Assembly: GCA_963205155.1 (NCBI GenBank)
Contig: CAUJJY010000273.1
Location: 1-6,618, forward strand
DNA length: 6,618 nt
Source: Candidatus Zixiibacteriota bacterium
Lineage (GTDB): Bacteria; Zixibacteria; MSB-5A5; CAIYYT01
Reading direction: 5' to 3'
Below the pieces are notes generated by a model. That model worked only from the letters and a program-made list of their open reading frames with translations, was not told where the DNA came from and did not search any database. Both the position numbers and the translations under genes were made by a program. Below, piece by piece: positions 1 to 5,845 of the stretch. How positions within the stretch are numbered: position 1 is the first letter of the stretch; each line of letters opens with the position of its first letter.

Positions 1-215
1 CCGTAGATTTCGACTGTGCGGTCGCGGAAGACCTGGGGATTCAATTCGACGAACTCAAGCAAGGTGAGGAGAGCGGCATATTCGCATTCAGCAGGCGATC
101 CGGCGAAACGGGTACGGAACACGATTCCGGCATCGGGCACCGAGAATGAAAGAACGGCACTATGAAGACCATCTTCGCGCTTATCCTGGACCTGGCTGTA
201 GAAGTAGCACTCCAT
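1..215 (-). CDS. RNase H-fold-like protein, N-terminal fragment (runs off window)
   Basis: An open frame starts at ATG 215..213 and stays open to base 1, giving 71 codons; the C-terminal part lies outside the window. The start is well supported by AGGAGG at 223-228, 7 nt upstream. The visible protein begins MECYFYSQVQDKREDG. It has a strand-turn-strand pattern, then a helix-like AECEYAALLTLLEF (residues 43-56), then a strand TVEIYG at the cut edge. This order resembles the start of RNase HI-type folds, where an acidic residue sits at the head of the first helix and the next strand ends in a catalytic Asp; that Asp would be just outside the window. The usual Asp-Gly-Ser of the first strand is missing, so catalysis is doubtful. 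The fold is an inference from pattern. The reading frame itself is much more certain. It is separated from dgt by 236 bp and a putative terminator, so it is probably its own transcription unit. Confidence 0.6.
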   Translation of the reverse strand, partial: MECYFYSQVQDKREDGLHSAVLSFSVPDAGIVFRTRFAGSPAECEYAALLTLLEFVELNPQVFRDRTVEIY

Positions 216-222
216 CTTGGTT

Positions 223-228
223 CCTCCT
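223..228 (-). promoter_or_regulatory. Shine-Dalgarno site of the left-edge gene
   Basis: The minus strand reads GAGGAGGAACCAAG directly before ATG 215..213. AGGAGG is a full consensus ribosome binding site with a 7-nt spacer. It decides the start of the left-edge gene and favours this frame over the overlapping minus-strand frame that could start at 295. Confidence 0.75.
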
Positions 229-380
229 CGTTGAGTTCTGTTAAGGAACTTACGCAAAGTACGTGCCGGGGAGCAGGGATTGCGAGAAGCCGCAAGATGG
301 CGTTAAGGGTGTCGGTAGTGACGGACTATCCTGCAGTTCTGTACTAAGTTACGGTGAGCCGACTTCGCGGGTATTGTTAC

Positions 381-404
381 AAAAATCACTTGTTGCGAAG
401 TGAT
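381..404 (-). terminator. Putative intrinsic terminator after dgt
   Basis: On the minus strand ATCACTT (404-398), a six-base loop CGCAAC and AAGTGAT (391-385) form a perfect 7-bp stem, followed at once by T residues (385-381, the first one paired). It lies 47 nt beyond the dgt stop. The stem has only two G:C pairs, so it would be a weak terminator. The T-tract is on the minus-strand side only, which fits the direction of dgt transcription. Confidence 0.5.
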
Positions 405-451
405 ACAGGGCAATTCGATGCAAAGGAATTCACACTATTGTAAACAAGGGA

Positions 452-1624
452 TCACGTCTTCATGTCGGGGATTGGCCCGCCGACGATGCGTTCGTATTCC
501 TGAAGCGCAAAGCGGTCGGTCATACCGGCGATGTAGTCCTTCATCACGGTCTTGGTCGGCTGGTCGTAAAGACGCTGGCGGAATTTCTGCGGGAGTAATT
601 CCGGATCGGCGGTGTAGGCCTCGAACAGCTTGCTGATGACTTTGGCCGCCATCGCATTGATTTCGACCAACCGCGGGTGGCGATATAGGCGATCGAAAAG
701 AAACTTCTTCAGCTCACGACCGGCGGCATGGGCTTCGGGTGAGAAGCGTACGATGTTTTCGGAGCAATTGATGACGTCATCAAACGTTTTCACCTGATGG
801 CGCCTCAGTCCGTCAGCAGCAGTGAGAATGATGTCGGAGACTCCCCAGTTAATCAGAAGGCGAATCAAGTGATAATGCCGTTTTCGCGGCGACAGTTCGG
901 GATAGCTGCGTTGCGAACTTTCGTACAGACGTGCGATGATGGGGACCTCAAGAAGTTCGTCGATTTTCAGGTAACCGGAAAAGAACCCATCATCGACATC
1001 GTGCGCATTATAGGCGATCTCATCGGCGAAGTTGACGAGCTGGCCTTCCAGCGTCGCGCGATGTTGCGGATCGAAATCGCCGAACACCGGCATATCGTAG
1101 TCGGTCTCGTGTTTGACGATGCCTTCGCGGACTTCGTAAGAGAGATTCAACCCGCGAAACTGCGGATAGCGATCCTCTATATAATCAACCACCCGGAGCG
1201 ACTGCGCATTGTGATTGAATCCGCCGTCGTCCTTGAGAATGGAGCGCAAGGCATCCTCGCCGGCGTGACCAAACGGTGTGTGGCCAAGATCATGGACGAG
1301 AGCAACGGTTTCGGCGAGATCCTCGTTGAGCCGCAGAGCGCGGGCGATCGAACGCGAGATTTGCGCGACTTCCATGGTGTGCGTGAGACGAGTGCGGAAG
1401 TGATCGTCATCGGGCGAGGCAAACACCTGCGTCTTGTGTTTGAGTCGGCGAAACGCGGCGGAATGGATCACGCGGTCGCGGTCGCGTTGAAAGCAACTGC
1501 GGTATTCGTGTTCAGGCTCGGGGAATTGCCGACCGCGCGAGCGGCCGCTCAATGCTGCATAGGGCGCGAGAACGAGCGCTTCGTGTTGTTCGATGAGTTG
1601 ACGAGTATTCGTGTATTCCGACAT
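452..1624 (-). CDS. dgt: Type 2 deoxyguanosinetriphosphate triphosphohydrolase-like protein (HD-domain dNTPase)
   Basis: This 390-residue protein matches the dGTPase-like type 2 family, whose members are usually about 380-400 residues. They hydrolyse dNTPs to the deoxynucleoside and triphosphate in the cytoplasm, so they control dNTP pools. The family's N-terminal signature is visible as SRGR (29-32) and RDRDRVIHSAAFRRLK (47-62). The metal-binding HD set is complete: H82 in RLTHTMEV, H111-D112 in VHDLGHTPFGHAGED (110-124, with H115 and H120), and D201 in DEIAYNAHDVDD. The protein looks full length and intact. The start ATG 1624..1622 overlaps the stop of the upstream barrel gene by one base (TGATG), with GAGG about 11 nt upstream inside that gene, so translational coupling is likely. 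It would be the third gene of the unit driven from about 5801-5829. Substrate preference among the dNTPs cannot be read from sequence. Some dGTPases limit phage growth by lowering dGTP, but nothing nearby supports that role here. Confidence 0.93.
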   Translation of the reverse strand: MSEYTNTRQLIEQHEALVLAPYAALSGRSRGRQFPEPEHEYRSCFQRDRDRVIHSAAFRRLKHKTQVFASPDDDHFRTRLTHTMEVAQISRSIARALRLNEDLAETVALVHDLGHTPFGHAGEDALRSILKDDGGFNHNAQSLRVVDYIEDRYPQFRGLNLSYEVREGIVKHETDYDMPVFGDFDPQHRATLEGQLVNFADEIAYNAHDVDDGFFSGYLKIDELLEVPIIARLYESSQRSYPELSPRKRHYHLIRLLINWGVSDIILTAADGLRRHQVKTFDDVINCSENIVRFSPEAHAAGRELKKFLFDRLYRHPRLVEINAMAAKVISKLFEAYTADPELLPQKFRQRLYDQPTKTVMKDYIAGMTDRFALQEYERIVGGPIPDMKT

Positions 1625-2478
1625 CAGCGACTATACCTCAAACCTACGCGATGAGTACCGCCCAAATATACATTGTTACGGTACGCATATTCAAAGTTAA
1701 AACCGCGTAGTTTGAGGCTTAATCCGCCGGAAATTTCAAAGGGCTCGGTTGACAAACCGATGAGCAAGTCGAGATCTTTCACTACGGTGATTTGTTGCCC
1801 GAGGCAGAACCGGTCGGGATAGGACTCGTCGAGTTGATGCGACAAGACAACGGTGAGAGATGCGGTCGCAAGATAAGTCGCCGAAATCTGGCCGCGCAAT
1901 GGCAGGCGGTCGTCCTGCCGGTCGAAGCGGGGACGATTGATTCGGTCGACTGAAATCGCGAGTGCGGCGCGGTCGGTCGGGACAAACAGCGCCCCGAGCG
2001 AGATTGCGATGGTCGATGTCTTGCCGTAGCCCTTGCCAAATTCGATCTGCTGATGCTCAAGACCGACACCGAATCGTACGAAGTGTTTGGGAGCAAGCGA
2101 TGCGACGAGGAGCAGATTACCCTCGGAGTAGTAGTCAGTGCCGACCAACTGGATTGCGGAGAATCCGAACGTGGCCGCGTGGTATCGGTAAGTAATGGCA
2201 CCGGAGGCGAAGTCAAGATCGCTTAGTCCATATGGTCGAGATGCAACACCTTCAAATGACAATTGTGAAATGCACGTCAACGCCGGATTGAGCGAGATAT
2301 CCATTGGTGATGGCTGGAGAAGGTTTGGTGTACCGGCAAGTGCGAACGACGGTACCGATCCGCGAGGCAATTCGGCGGAAACGATCTGCGGACAAACTGC
2401 GAGCCACAGAAGAAGTGACCAGAGTCTACTTTGGCGGAGCAACGGCAAAGCCCACTTTCTTGGAGAAGCTGCCATCAT
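1624..2478 (-). CDS. PorV/FadL-like outer-membrane beta-barrel protein
   Basis: The protein has about 284 residues. A signal peptide is clear: R7, K8, R15 and R18 in the n-region, a hydrophobic stretch LWSLLLWLAVC (19-29), and a likely signal peptidase I site VSA|E after residue 35. The mature part has an NPA motif (residues 64-66), common in PorV, PorQ and FadL-type barrels, then many alternating amphipathic strands with Gly turns. It ends in two strands, FNFEYAYRNN and THRVGLRYSR, the usual shape of a barrel C-terminus. I infer an outer-membrane location; transport or secretion function is unknown. I chose ATG 2478 because AAGG at 2491-2488 lies 9 nt upstream; ATG 2475 and TTG 2487 are alternatives. 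No later in-frame ATG would keep the signal peptide. The gene therefore overlaps the 3' end of the lamin-tail gene by 53 bp in a different frame, and its stop overlaps the dgt start. Confidence 0.75.
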   Translation of the reverse strand: MMAASPRKWALPLLRQSRLWSLLLWLAVCPQIVSAELPRGSVPSFALAGTPNLLQPSPMDISLNPALTCISQLSFEGVASRPYGLSDLDFASGAITYRYHAATFGFSAIQLVGTDYYSEGNLLLVASLAPKHFVRFGVGLEHQQIEFGKGYGKTSTIAISLGALFVPTDRAALAISVDRINRPRFDRQDDRLPLRGQISATYLATASLTVVLSHQLDESYPDRFCLGQQITVVKDLDLLIGLSTEPFEISGGLSLKLRGFNFEYAYRNNVYLGGTHRVGLRYSR

Positions 2479-5400
2479 CCTTCTCAACCTTCATAATATA
2501 TGCTCCAATTGGCAGATGCACCGCATAGTCGGAGGCGCCGTCATAGGAGAATTCACCTGAAGAGAAGTACTGTGCATCAGCGAGGATCTTCTGGCGACGC
2601 CCGGCGAGATCGAAGATCTCGATAGTAAATCTCGAAGCAGGCGGACATTGAAGCGAGAACTGCAGGTTCTCCCCTGCCGATGGCGCGAAGACACGATTGA
2701 TCAATGAAAATGATACATCGCCGGAGTAATTGCCCGATACTGAATTAGCATCACAGGGTGTAGCGCCGGACGAAGATGTCGATGGATACCAATTTGAGGA
2801 AGCGACTGGTTCTGATTCGTTGCGTTCGAGCGAACGATTCTCGCCTGCGCAGTTCGAGTAGCTTACGCTGTCCGAGGTGGTGCCGAACTCGTCGCGCAAG
2901 ATAATTGCATCACCGTTGTTGTTAAGGCTGCTCCAAGTTGTGGCGGAAATCAGATGGCAGCCCTCGCCATAGAATGCCGCAAAAGCGACGCTGTCTTGCG
3001 CCATAACTGCATACTCTCCGGGTGCAATCGGACGAGTTGCCCCGAATATTCGTTGAGTTGCAAGATCACCGCATGACCAGCCGGTGAGATCGATTGAAAA
3101 TTCGCTAATATTCTTGATTTCAATCCACTCGGTTTCGAGCGAACCTTCAGGGTCGGCGAGAAATTCGGTGATGATGATCTCTCGCAGCAGTATGCCGGTG
3201 CTGATCTCGACACTACACAAGTTGTTTTCGGTCGCTTCATCATCGGGAAGTCGAAATATCACTGTGTGTCGCCCGGCGGGAATTTGCAGCGAGAATTCGA
3301 TCGTTGTCGTGTCGGTGGGCTCAATCAAATTCGTCTCGACAGTCGTCAGGATTTCATCGTTGTCTGGCACATCGTTATGATTTCTATCATCGAGGACTTC
3401 GATTGTGGTCCGCTCGAGCTTGAGATAGCCGAAATTCGCGACGCTGACCGCGCAATGAACGAGTTCTGCGTCGAGAGTGTCCTTGCGCATTGTCACGCCG
3501 TGCTCGACAAAACCTGCATCGTGTGACGCCGGTGCCTGATAGATCGAGTTTGCTCCACACGGCGTCGACCCGGTTGGGCTTCGCGACGGATTCCAACTCG
3601 GAAGCCCCGGGATTTCCTGTTCGTTCTTTTCTAACGAACGGTTCTCCCCTGCGCCACCAGAGTAGCTTATGCTGTCGGAGATCGTCCCGAACTCATCGCG
3701 CACAACGATGCAATCACCGCTATTGTTCAGGTAGCTCCAGCTTCGACATGCAAGTGGCACACAGCCGACTTCATAGAAACGGGTGAATGCGTTAGCATCC
3801 TGCGCTACGACGAGATATTCGTCCGGCGCAAGCGTAATTGAAGAGTCGAGTACGCTTTGGTGAGCAGCATCGCCAATCTGCCAGCCGTGTAAGTCTACAG
3901 AGTATCCGGAGGCGTTTTTCATCTCGATCCATTCGGTTTCGAGCGACCCAACCGGATCGGCGAGGAACTCGGTGATGATGAGTTCACGTGTCAGGCTCCC
4001 GGCGGTGATTACGCCGGAGATTGCGTTGTTCGAGAGGATTTCGTCATCTTTGAGAGTGAAGATGCAATTCCTGCGCCCTGTCGCTGCCGGTACTGCAATC
4101 GAGATTGTCACTGAATCGCCTTCCAAAATCGGGTCAGCATGGTGAGTCAGGACCAATTCGGTTGGTGCGGTGACGCCGTCGCGATTGAGATCGTCGAATA
4201 CGTGGATGGCGATGGACTCTGAATTGCGGTAGCCGTGATTTGCCAACTGCAATTGTGCCCAAACAATCGAGTTGTTGGGCGAATCTTTGGTGAGAATGAG
4301 ACTGCCGGGAATGAAACCGATGTCGAATGCAACGGGAGTTGGGCGAACCGAGTTGTCATTGCACGGCGTGCTTCCGCTAATCGATGTCGATCGGTAGAAC
4401 AAAGACTCGAAAGCCACATTTGTGGAGTCGAAGTCGCGTTCCCAGCTCCTGCCTGATTCAATAGCGCCGCGATACCCAACACTATCAGACAGCGCGCCAA
4501 GATGCATTCGTAGCGCAATAGCGCCTTGTTCATTGCCAAGTGAATGCCACTGCGTCGGTTGGATCAGACGACAAGCGATTCCGGAATTGCCCGAGCGAAA
4601 GCAAACGCTGTCTTCACAGAGTACAATAGTTTCACCAGATTCAACGAACCCCTGACTATCAAGAGACATTGCCCTGCCATCGATTTGCAGGGACCAGCCT
4701 TGCAAAGATAAATTGTATGGGACGATGCTCTGCGCTTCAATCCATTCACAGCCGATTGAGTTGGGGGCATTATTCACAAATTCGCTGATCAACAGTTCCG
4801 GCGCGATCGGACCGATGACGCACTCGAAGTGAATGATGTTGTTTGAGATGTCATCATCATCGGGAAGTTGGATAATGAATGAGTGCCGTCCTGCGAGTAC
4901 TGATATCGATGGCGTGAAGATCACCGTTGAGTCGGGTGATAAAGCTTCGATGGTGAACTCCAATATGGAATCAGGATCGCTAAGCGCTTCATCAAAGTCG
5001 TGGTCGAGAATGAGTCTGCAATTCAGCGAAGGGGATTGAAGTTGTCCAGAATTGGCGATGACGAGACTAAACTCCAACGGCAGTTCCGGACCGGAAGGCA
5101 CAAAGATTTCGCAGTCGTTCTCGATGAATCCCCAGTCGCGCATTTTGGCGACAACAGAATTCGACCGGCCGGGAGTTGACATGGCTGCGGATTTGCAGTA
5201 CTTGAAGTTTTTTCCAAGCGCATCAGTCGTGGGATTGACCCGCTCGAGACTTACGCCGTCGGGCGGTGAGGTCGACCACTTGACGGTTTCGCTTCGACCG
5301 GACGAGAGATCGACGATGGTCACCGAGTCATTGGAATTGCGCAGTGACATTTTGGCAGACAGGAGCACGAAATTCTCGAGCGAGTCGTCGCCCCAAGTAT

Positions 5401-5740
5401 TGGTGGCATTGCCCCACTGCCGCTCGAACGAAGCCGTGCCATCAGAAGTGATTGGTTTGCGCGAGAGAACGGCGAATTCGCGGGACTGAAGCCAGTGTAC
5501 GGCAAATCGCGTGGTGTCGGAGGCTTCGATAAAGATGTAGTTCTTGAGGTCGAGTGAATCATCGCCGGCATTGAATAATTCGACCCATTCGAGCGAGGTT
5601 TCGCTGCCGGGTTCGTTTATCATAACTTCGTTGATGACCAATCGGCCGGCACCCAGCAGGAGTGCTGGATTTATCAGCAGGAATACGATCGCAAATGATC
5701 GAAACAAAATTGCGCTAACTGCGAATCCTCGGCAACTCAT
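2426..5740 (-). CDS. Exported multi-domain protein: four lamin-tail domains, three CARDB-like linkers, FlgD/type IX-like C-terminal domain
   Basis: The protein has about 1104 residues from ATG 5740. AAAGG lies 8 nt upstream of that ATG, which I prefer to GTG 5749. A signal peptide is visible: R4 and R14, then hydrophobic AIVFLLINPALLLGAG, with cleavage near residue 32. Approximate domain order is lamin-tail 1 (34-197), CARDB-like 1 (202-309), lamin-tail 2 (316-467), CARDB-like 2 (471-582), lamin-tail 3 (587-735), CARDB-like 3 (739-850), lamin-tail 4 (855-1000) and a C-terminal domain (1007-1100). Each lamin-tail domain opens with a form of [IL]I[NST]EF...EW[IV]E and closes with G.TPC..NS or STPGRSNS. 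Each linker opens with D.GF and has a D-rich turn followed by NN. The C-terminal domain has FTIEIFDLAGRR and LPIGAYIMKVEKDDGS, typical of FlgD-like/type IX sorting domains. Lamin-tail domains in bacteria occur in secreted and surface proteins. Adhesion, scaffolding or display are possible roles, and none is shown. No enzymatic motif was seen. Confidence 0.85.
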   Translation of the reverse strand: MSCRGFAVSAILFRSFAIVFLLINPALLLGAGRLVINEVMINEPGSETSLEWVELFNAGDDSLDLKNYIFIEASDTTRFAVHWLQSREFAVLSRKPITSDGTASFERQWGNATNTWGDDSLENFVLLSAKMSLRNSNDSVTIVDLSSGRSETVKWSTSPPDGVSLERVNPTTDALGKNFKYCKSAAMSTPGRSNSVVAKMRDWGFIENDCEIFVPSGPELPLEFSLVIANSGQLQSPSLNCRLILDHDFDEALSDPDSILEFTIEALSPDSTVIFTPSISVLAGRHSFIIQLPDDDDISNNIIHFECVIGPIAPELLISEFVNNAPNSIGCEWIEAQSIVPYNLSLQGWSLQIDGRAMSLDSQGFVESGETIVLCEDSVCFRSGNSGIACRLIQPTQWHSLGNEQGAIALRMHLGALSDSVGYRGAIESGRSWERDFDSTNVAFESLFYRSTSISGSTPCNDNSVRPTPVAFDIGFIPGSLILTKDSPNNSIVWAQLQLANHGYRNSESIAIHVFDDLNRDGVTAPTELVLTHHADPILEGDSVTISIAVPAATGRRNCIFTLKDDEILSNNAISGVITAGSLTRELIITEFLADPVGSLETEWIEMKNASGYSVDLHGWQIGDAAHQSVLDSSITLAPDEYLVVAQDANAFTRFYEVGCVPLACRSWSYLNNSGDCIVVRDEFGTISDSISYSGGAGENRSLEKNEQEIPGLPSWNPSRSPTGSTPCGANSIYQAPASHDAGFVEHGVTMRKDTLDAELVHCAVSVANFGYLKLERTTIEVLDDRNHNDVPDNDEILTTVETNLIEPTDTTTIEFSLQIPAGRHTVIFRLPDDEATENNLCSVEISTGILLREIIITEFLADPEGSLETEWIEIKNISEFSIDLTGWSCGDLATQRIFGATRPIAPGEYAVMAQDSVAFAAFYGEGCHLISATTWSSLNNNGDAIILRDEFGTTSDSVSYSNCAGENRSLERNESEPVASSNWYPSTSSSGATPCDANSVSGNYSGDVSFSLINRVFAPSAGENLQFSLQCPPASRFTIEIFDLAGRRQKILADAQYFSSGEFSYDGASDYAVHLPIGAYIMKVEKDDGSFSKKVGFAVAPPK
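2429..2722 (-). other. FlgD/type IX-like C-terminal domain
   Basis: Residues 1007-1104 form a small beta-sandwich-like domain with IEIFDLAGRR in the middle and GAYIMKVEKDDGSFSKKVG near the end. Type A type IX sorting domains and FlgD-like Ig domains share this shape. Whether it is a sorting signal depends on a type IX secretion system, which this window does not show. Its last 17 or so codons overlap the barrel gene. Confidence 0.6.
2741..3178 (-). other. Lamin-tail domain 4 of the modular protein
   Basis: Residues 855-1000 begin IIITEFLADPEGSLETEWIE and contain DEFGTTSDSVSYSNCAGENR, ending in GATPCDANS. The cysteine pair is C928/C996. It is followed directly by the FlgD/type IX-like C-terminal domain. 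Confidence 0.8.
2831..3180 (-). repeat. Diverged DNA repeat, copy in lamin-tail domain 4
   Basis: This is the partner of 3635-3984, lying 804 bp (268 codons) away in the same orientation and frame. The repeat corresponds to most of one lamin-tail domain. The linker between the copies is much less similar to the preceding linker. Confidence 0.7.
3353..3388 (-). other. EF-hand-like loop in CARDB-like linker 3
   Basis: Residues 785-796 read DRNHNDVPDNDE. Ligand-type residues are at positions 1, 3, 5, 9 and 12 (D, N, N, D, E). Position 6 is Asp instead of Gly. It follows the strand TTIEVLD, equivalent to the other two linkers. Confidence 0.55.
3536..3982 (-). other. Lamin-tail domain 3 of the modular protein
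   Basis: Residues 587-735 begin LIITEFLADPVGSLETEWIE. The DEFGTISDSISYSGGAGENR segment and the final GSTPCGANS match copy 4 closely. The cysteine pair is C660/C728. Confidence 0.8.
3635..3984 (-). repeat. Diverged DNA repeat, copy in lamin-tail domain 3
   Basis: This segment aligns with 2831-3180 at a constant offset of 804 bp with no indel at the points checked. By eye, 35 of 41 bases match at 3662-3702 against 2858-2898, and 49 of 60 match at 3925-3984 against 3121-3180. Confidence 0.7.
4157..4192 (-). other. EF-hand-like loop in CARDB-like linker 2
   Basis: Residues 517-528 read DLNRDGVTAPTE. This fits the D-x-N-x-D-G-x5-E loop pattern exactly at positions 1, 3, 5, 6 and 12. It lies after the strand ESIAIHVFD, the same position as in the other linkers. 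Confidence 0.6.
4340..4795 (-). other. Lamin-tail domain 2 of the modular protein
   Basis: Residues 316-467 begin LLISEFVNNAPNSIGCEWIE and end near GSTPCNDNS. It keeps the GW after the second strand, the SDSVGYRG turn, and the cysteine pair C390/C460. Its protein sequence is clearly less like copies 3 and 4 than those are to each other. Confidence 0.7.
4970..5005 (-). other. EF-hand-like loop in CARDB-like linker 1
   Basis: Residues 246-257 read DHDFDEALSDPD. Acidic residues sit at loop positions 1, 3, 5 and 12, as in a 12-residue calcium-binding loop. Gly at position 6 is replaced by Glu and position 12 is Asp rather than Glu, so this is the least canonical of the three. Confidence 0.45.
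5150..5641 (-). other. Lamin-tail domain 1 of the modular protein
   Basis: Residues 34-197 begin LVINEVMINEPGSETSLEWV and end near STPGRSNS. This is the most divergent copy and the longest, with an insertion around WLQSREFAVLSRKPI and FERQWGNATNTW. It lacks both cysteines of the pair found in the other three copies. Confidence 0.75.
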
Positions 5741-5800
5741 TGCCGGCACCTTTGAAATTTTCTCTGCCTAAGAGTGGAACGTCTACCTTTTTAACCACTA

Positions 5801-5829
5801 ACGTTACAAAGATCGAGAAGTGCTGTCAA
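5801..5829 (-). promoter_or_regulatory. Sigma-70-type promoter of the lamin-tail/barrel/dgt unit
   Basis: On the minus strand a perfect -35 box TTGACA (5829-5824) is followed after 17 bp by TAACGT (5806-5801), which matches TATAAT at three of six positions including TA at the start and the final T. Transcription would begin near 5794, giving a leader of about 54 nt before ATG 5740. The site lies in the gap after the stop of the right-edge gene. Later gaps in the unit are overlaps, so this promoter could serve all three genes. Confidence 0.5.
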
Positions 5830-5845
5830 GCGAATTTCGGAACAA

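Larger units (their letters stand above)
216..451. other. Intergenic region between dgt and the left-edge gene
   Basis: This 236-bp stretch holds the putative dgt terminator (381-404) and the ribosome binding site of the left-edge gene (223-228). A promoter for that gene should lie between about 235 and 380 on the minus strand, but I found no convincing -35/-10 pair there. A short inverted repeat, TTGCG/CGCAA at 280-295 with a 6-nt loop, is present but has no T-tract. No supported coding frame or RNA gene was seen. Confidence 0.6.

Noticed and set aside
41..295. An 84-codon minus-strand frame at the left edge
   Set aside because: It overlaps the left-edge gene in another frame, has a Ser/Pro/Arg-rich translation typical of a shadow frame, and lacks a ribosome binding site as good as AGGAGG at 223-228.
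280..295. Inverted repeat TTGCG/CGCAA in the left intergenic region
   Set aside because: A 5-bp stem with no T-tract and no conserved context is too short to call a terminator or operator.
1471..1486. Short tandem GCGGTC-type repeat in dgt
   Set aside because: It is explained by codons for the conserved RDRDRV motif of the dGTPase family.
452..1624. dgt as part of an anti-phage defence island
   Set aside because: Although some dGTPases restrict phage, no other defence, mobile or integrase gene is present and this enzyme looks like an ordinary housekeeping type 2 family member.
797..1654. A 285-codon open frame on the plus strand opposite dgt
   Set aside because: It lies almost wholly antisense to a clearly conserved dgt gene with complete catalytic motifs; its translation shows no recognisable domain and it is explained by GC-rich codon use on the other strand.
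2380..2400. Possible lipobox at C29 of the barrel protein (LAVC)
   Set aside because: Val before Cys is atypical for a lipobox, and a standard signal peptidase I site VSA follows six residues later.
2195..2560. Plus-strand frame of 121 codons across the lamin-tail/barrel junction
   Set aside because: It is antisense to two supported genes and has no domain-like features.
5052..5489. Plus-strand frame of 145 codons inside the lamin-tail gene
   Set aside because: It is antisense to lamin-tail domain 1 and linker 1 and has low-complexity Ser/Arg-rich content.
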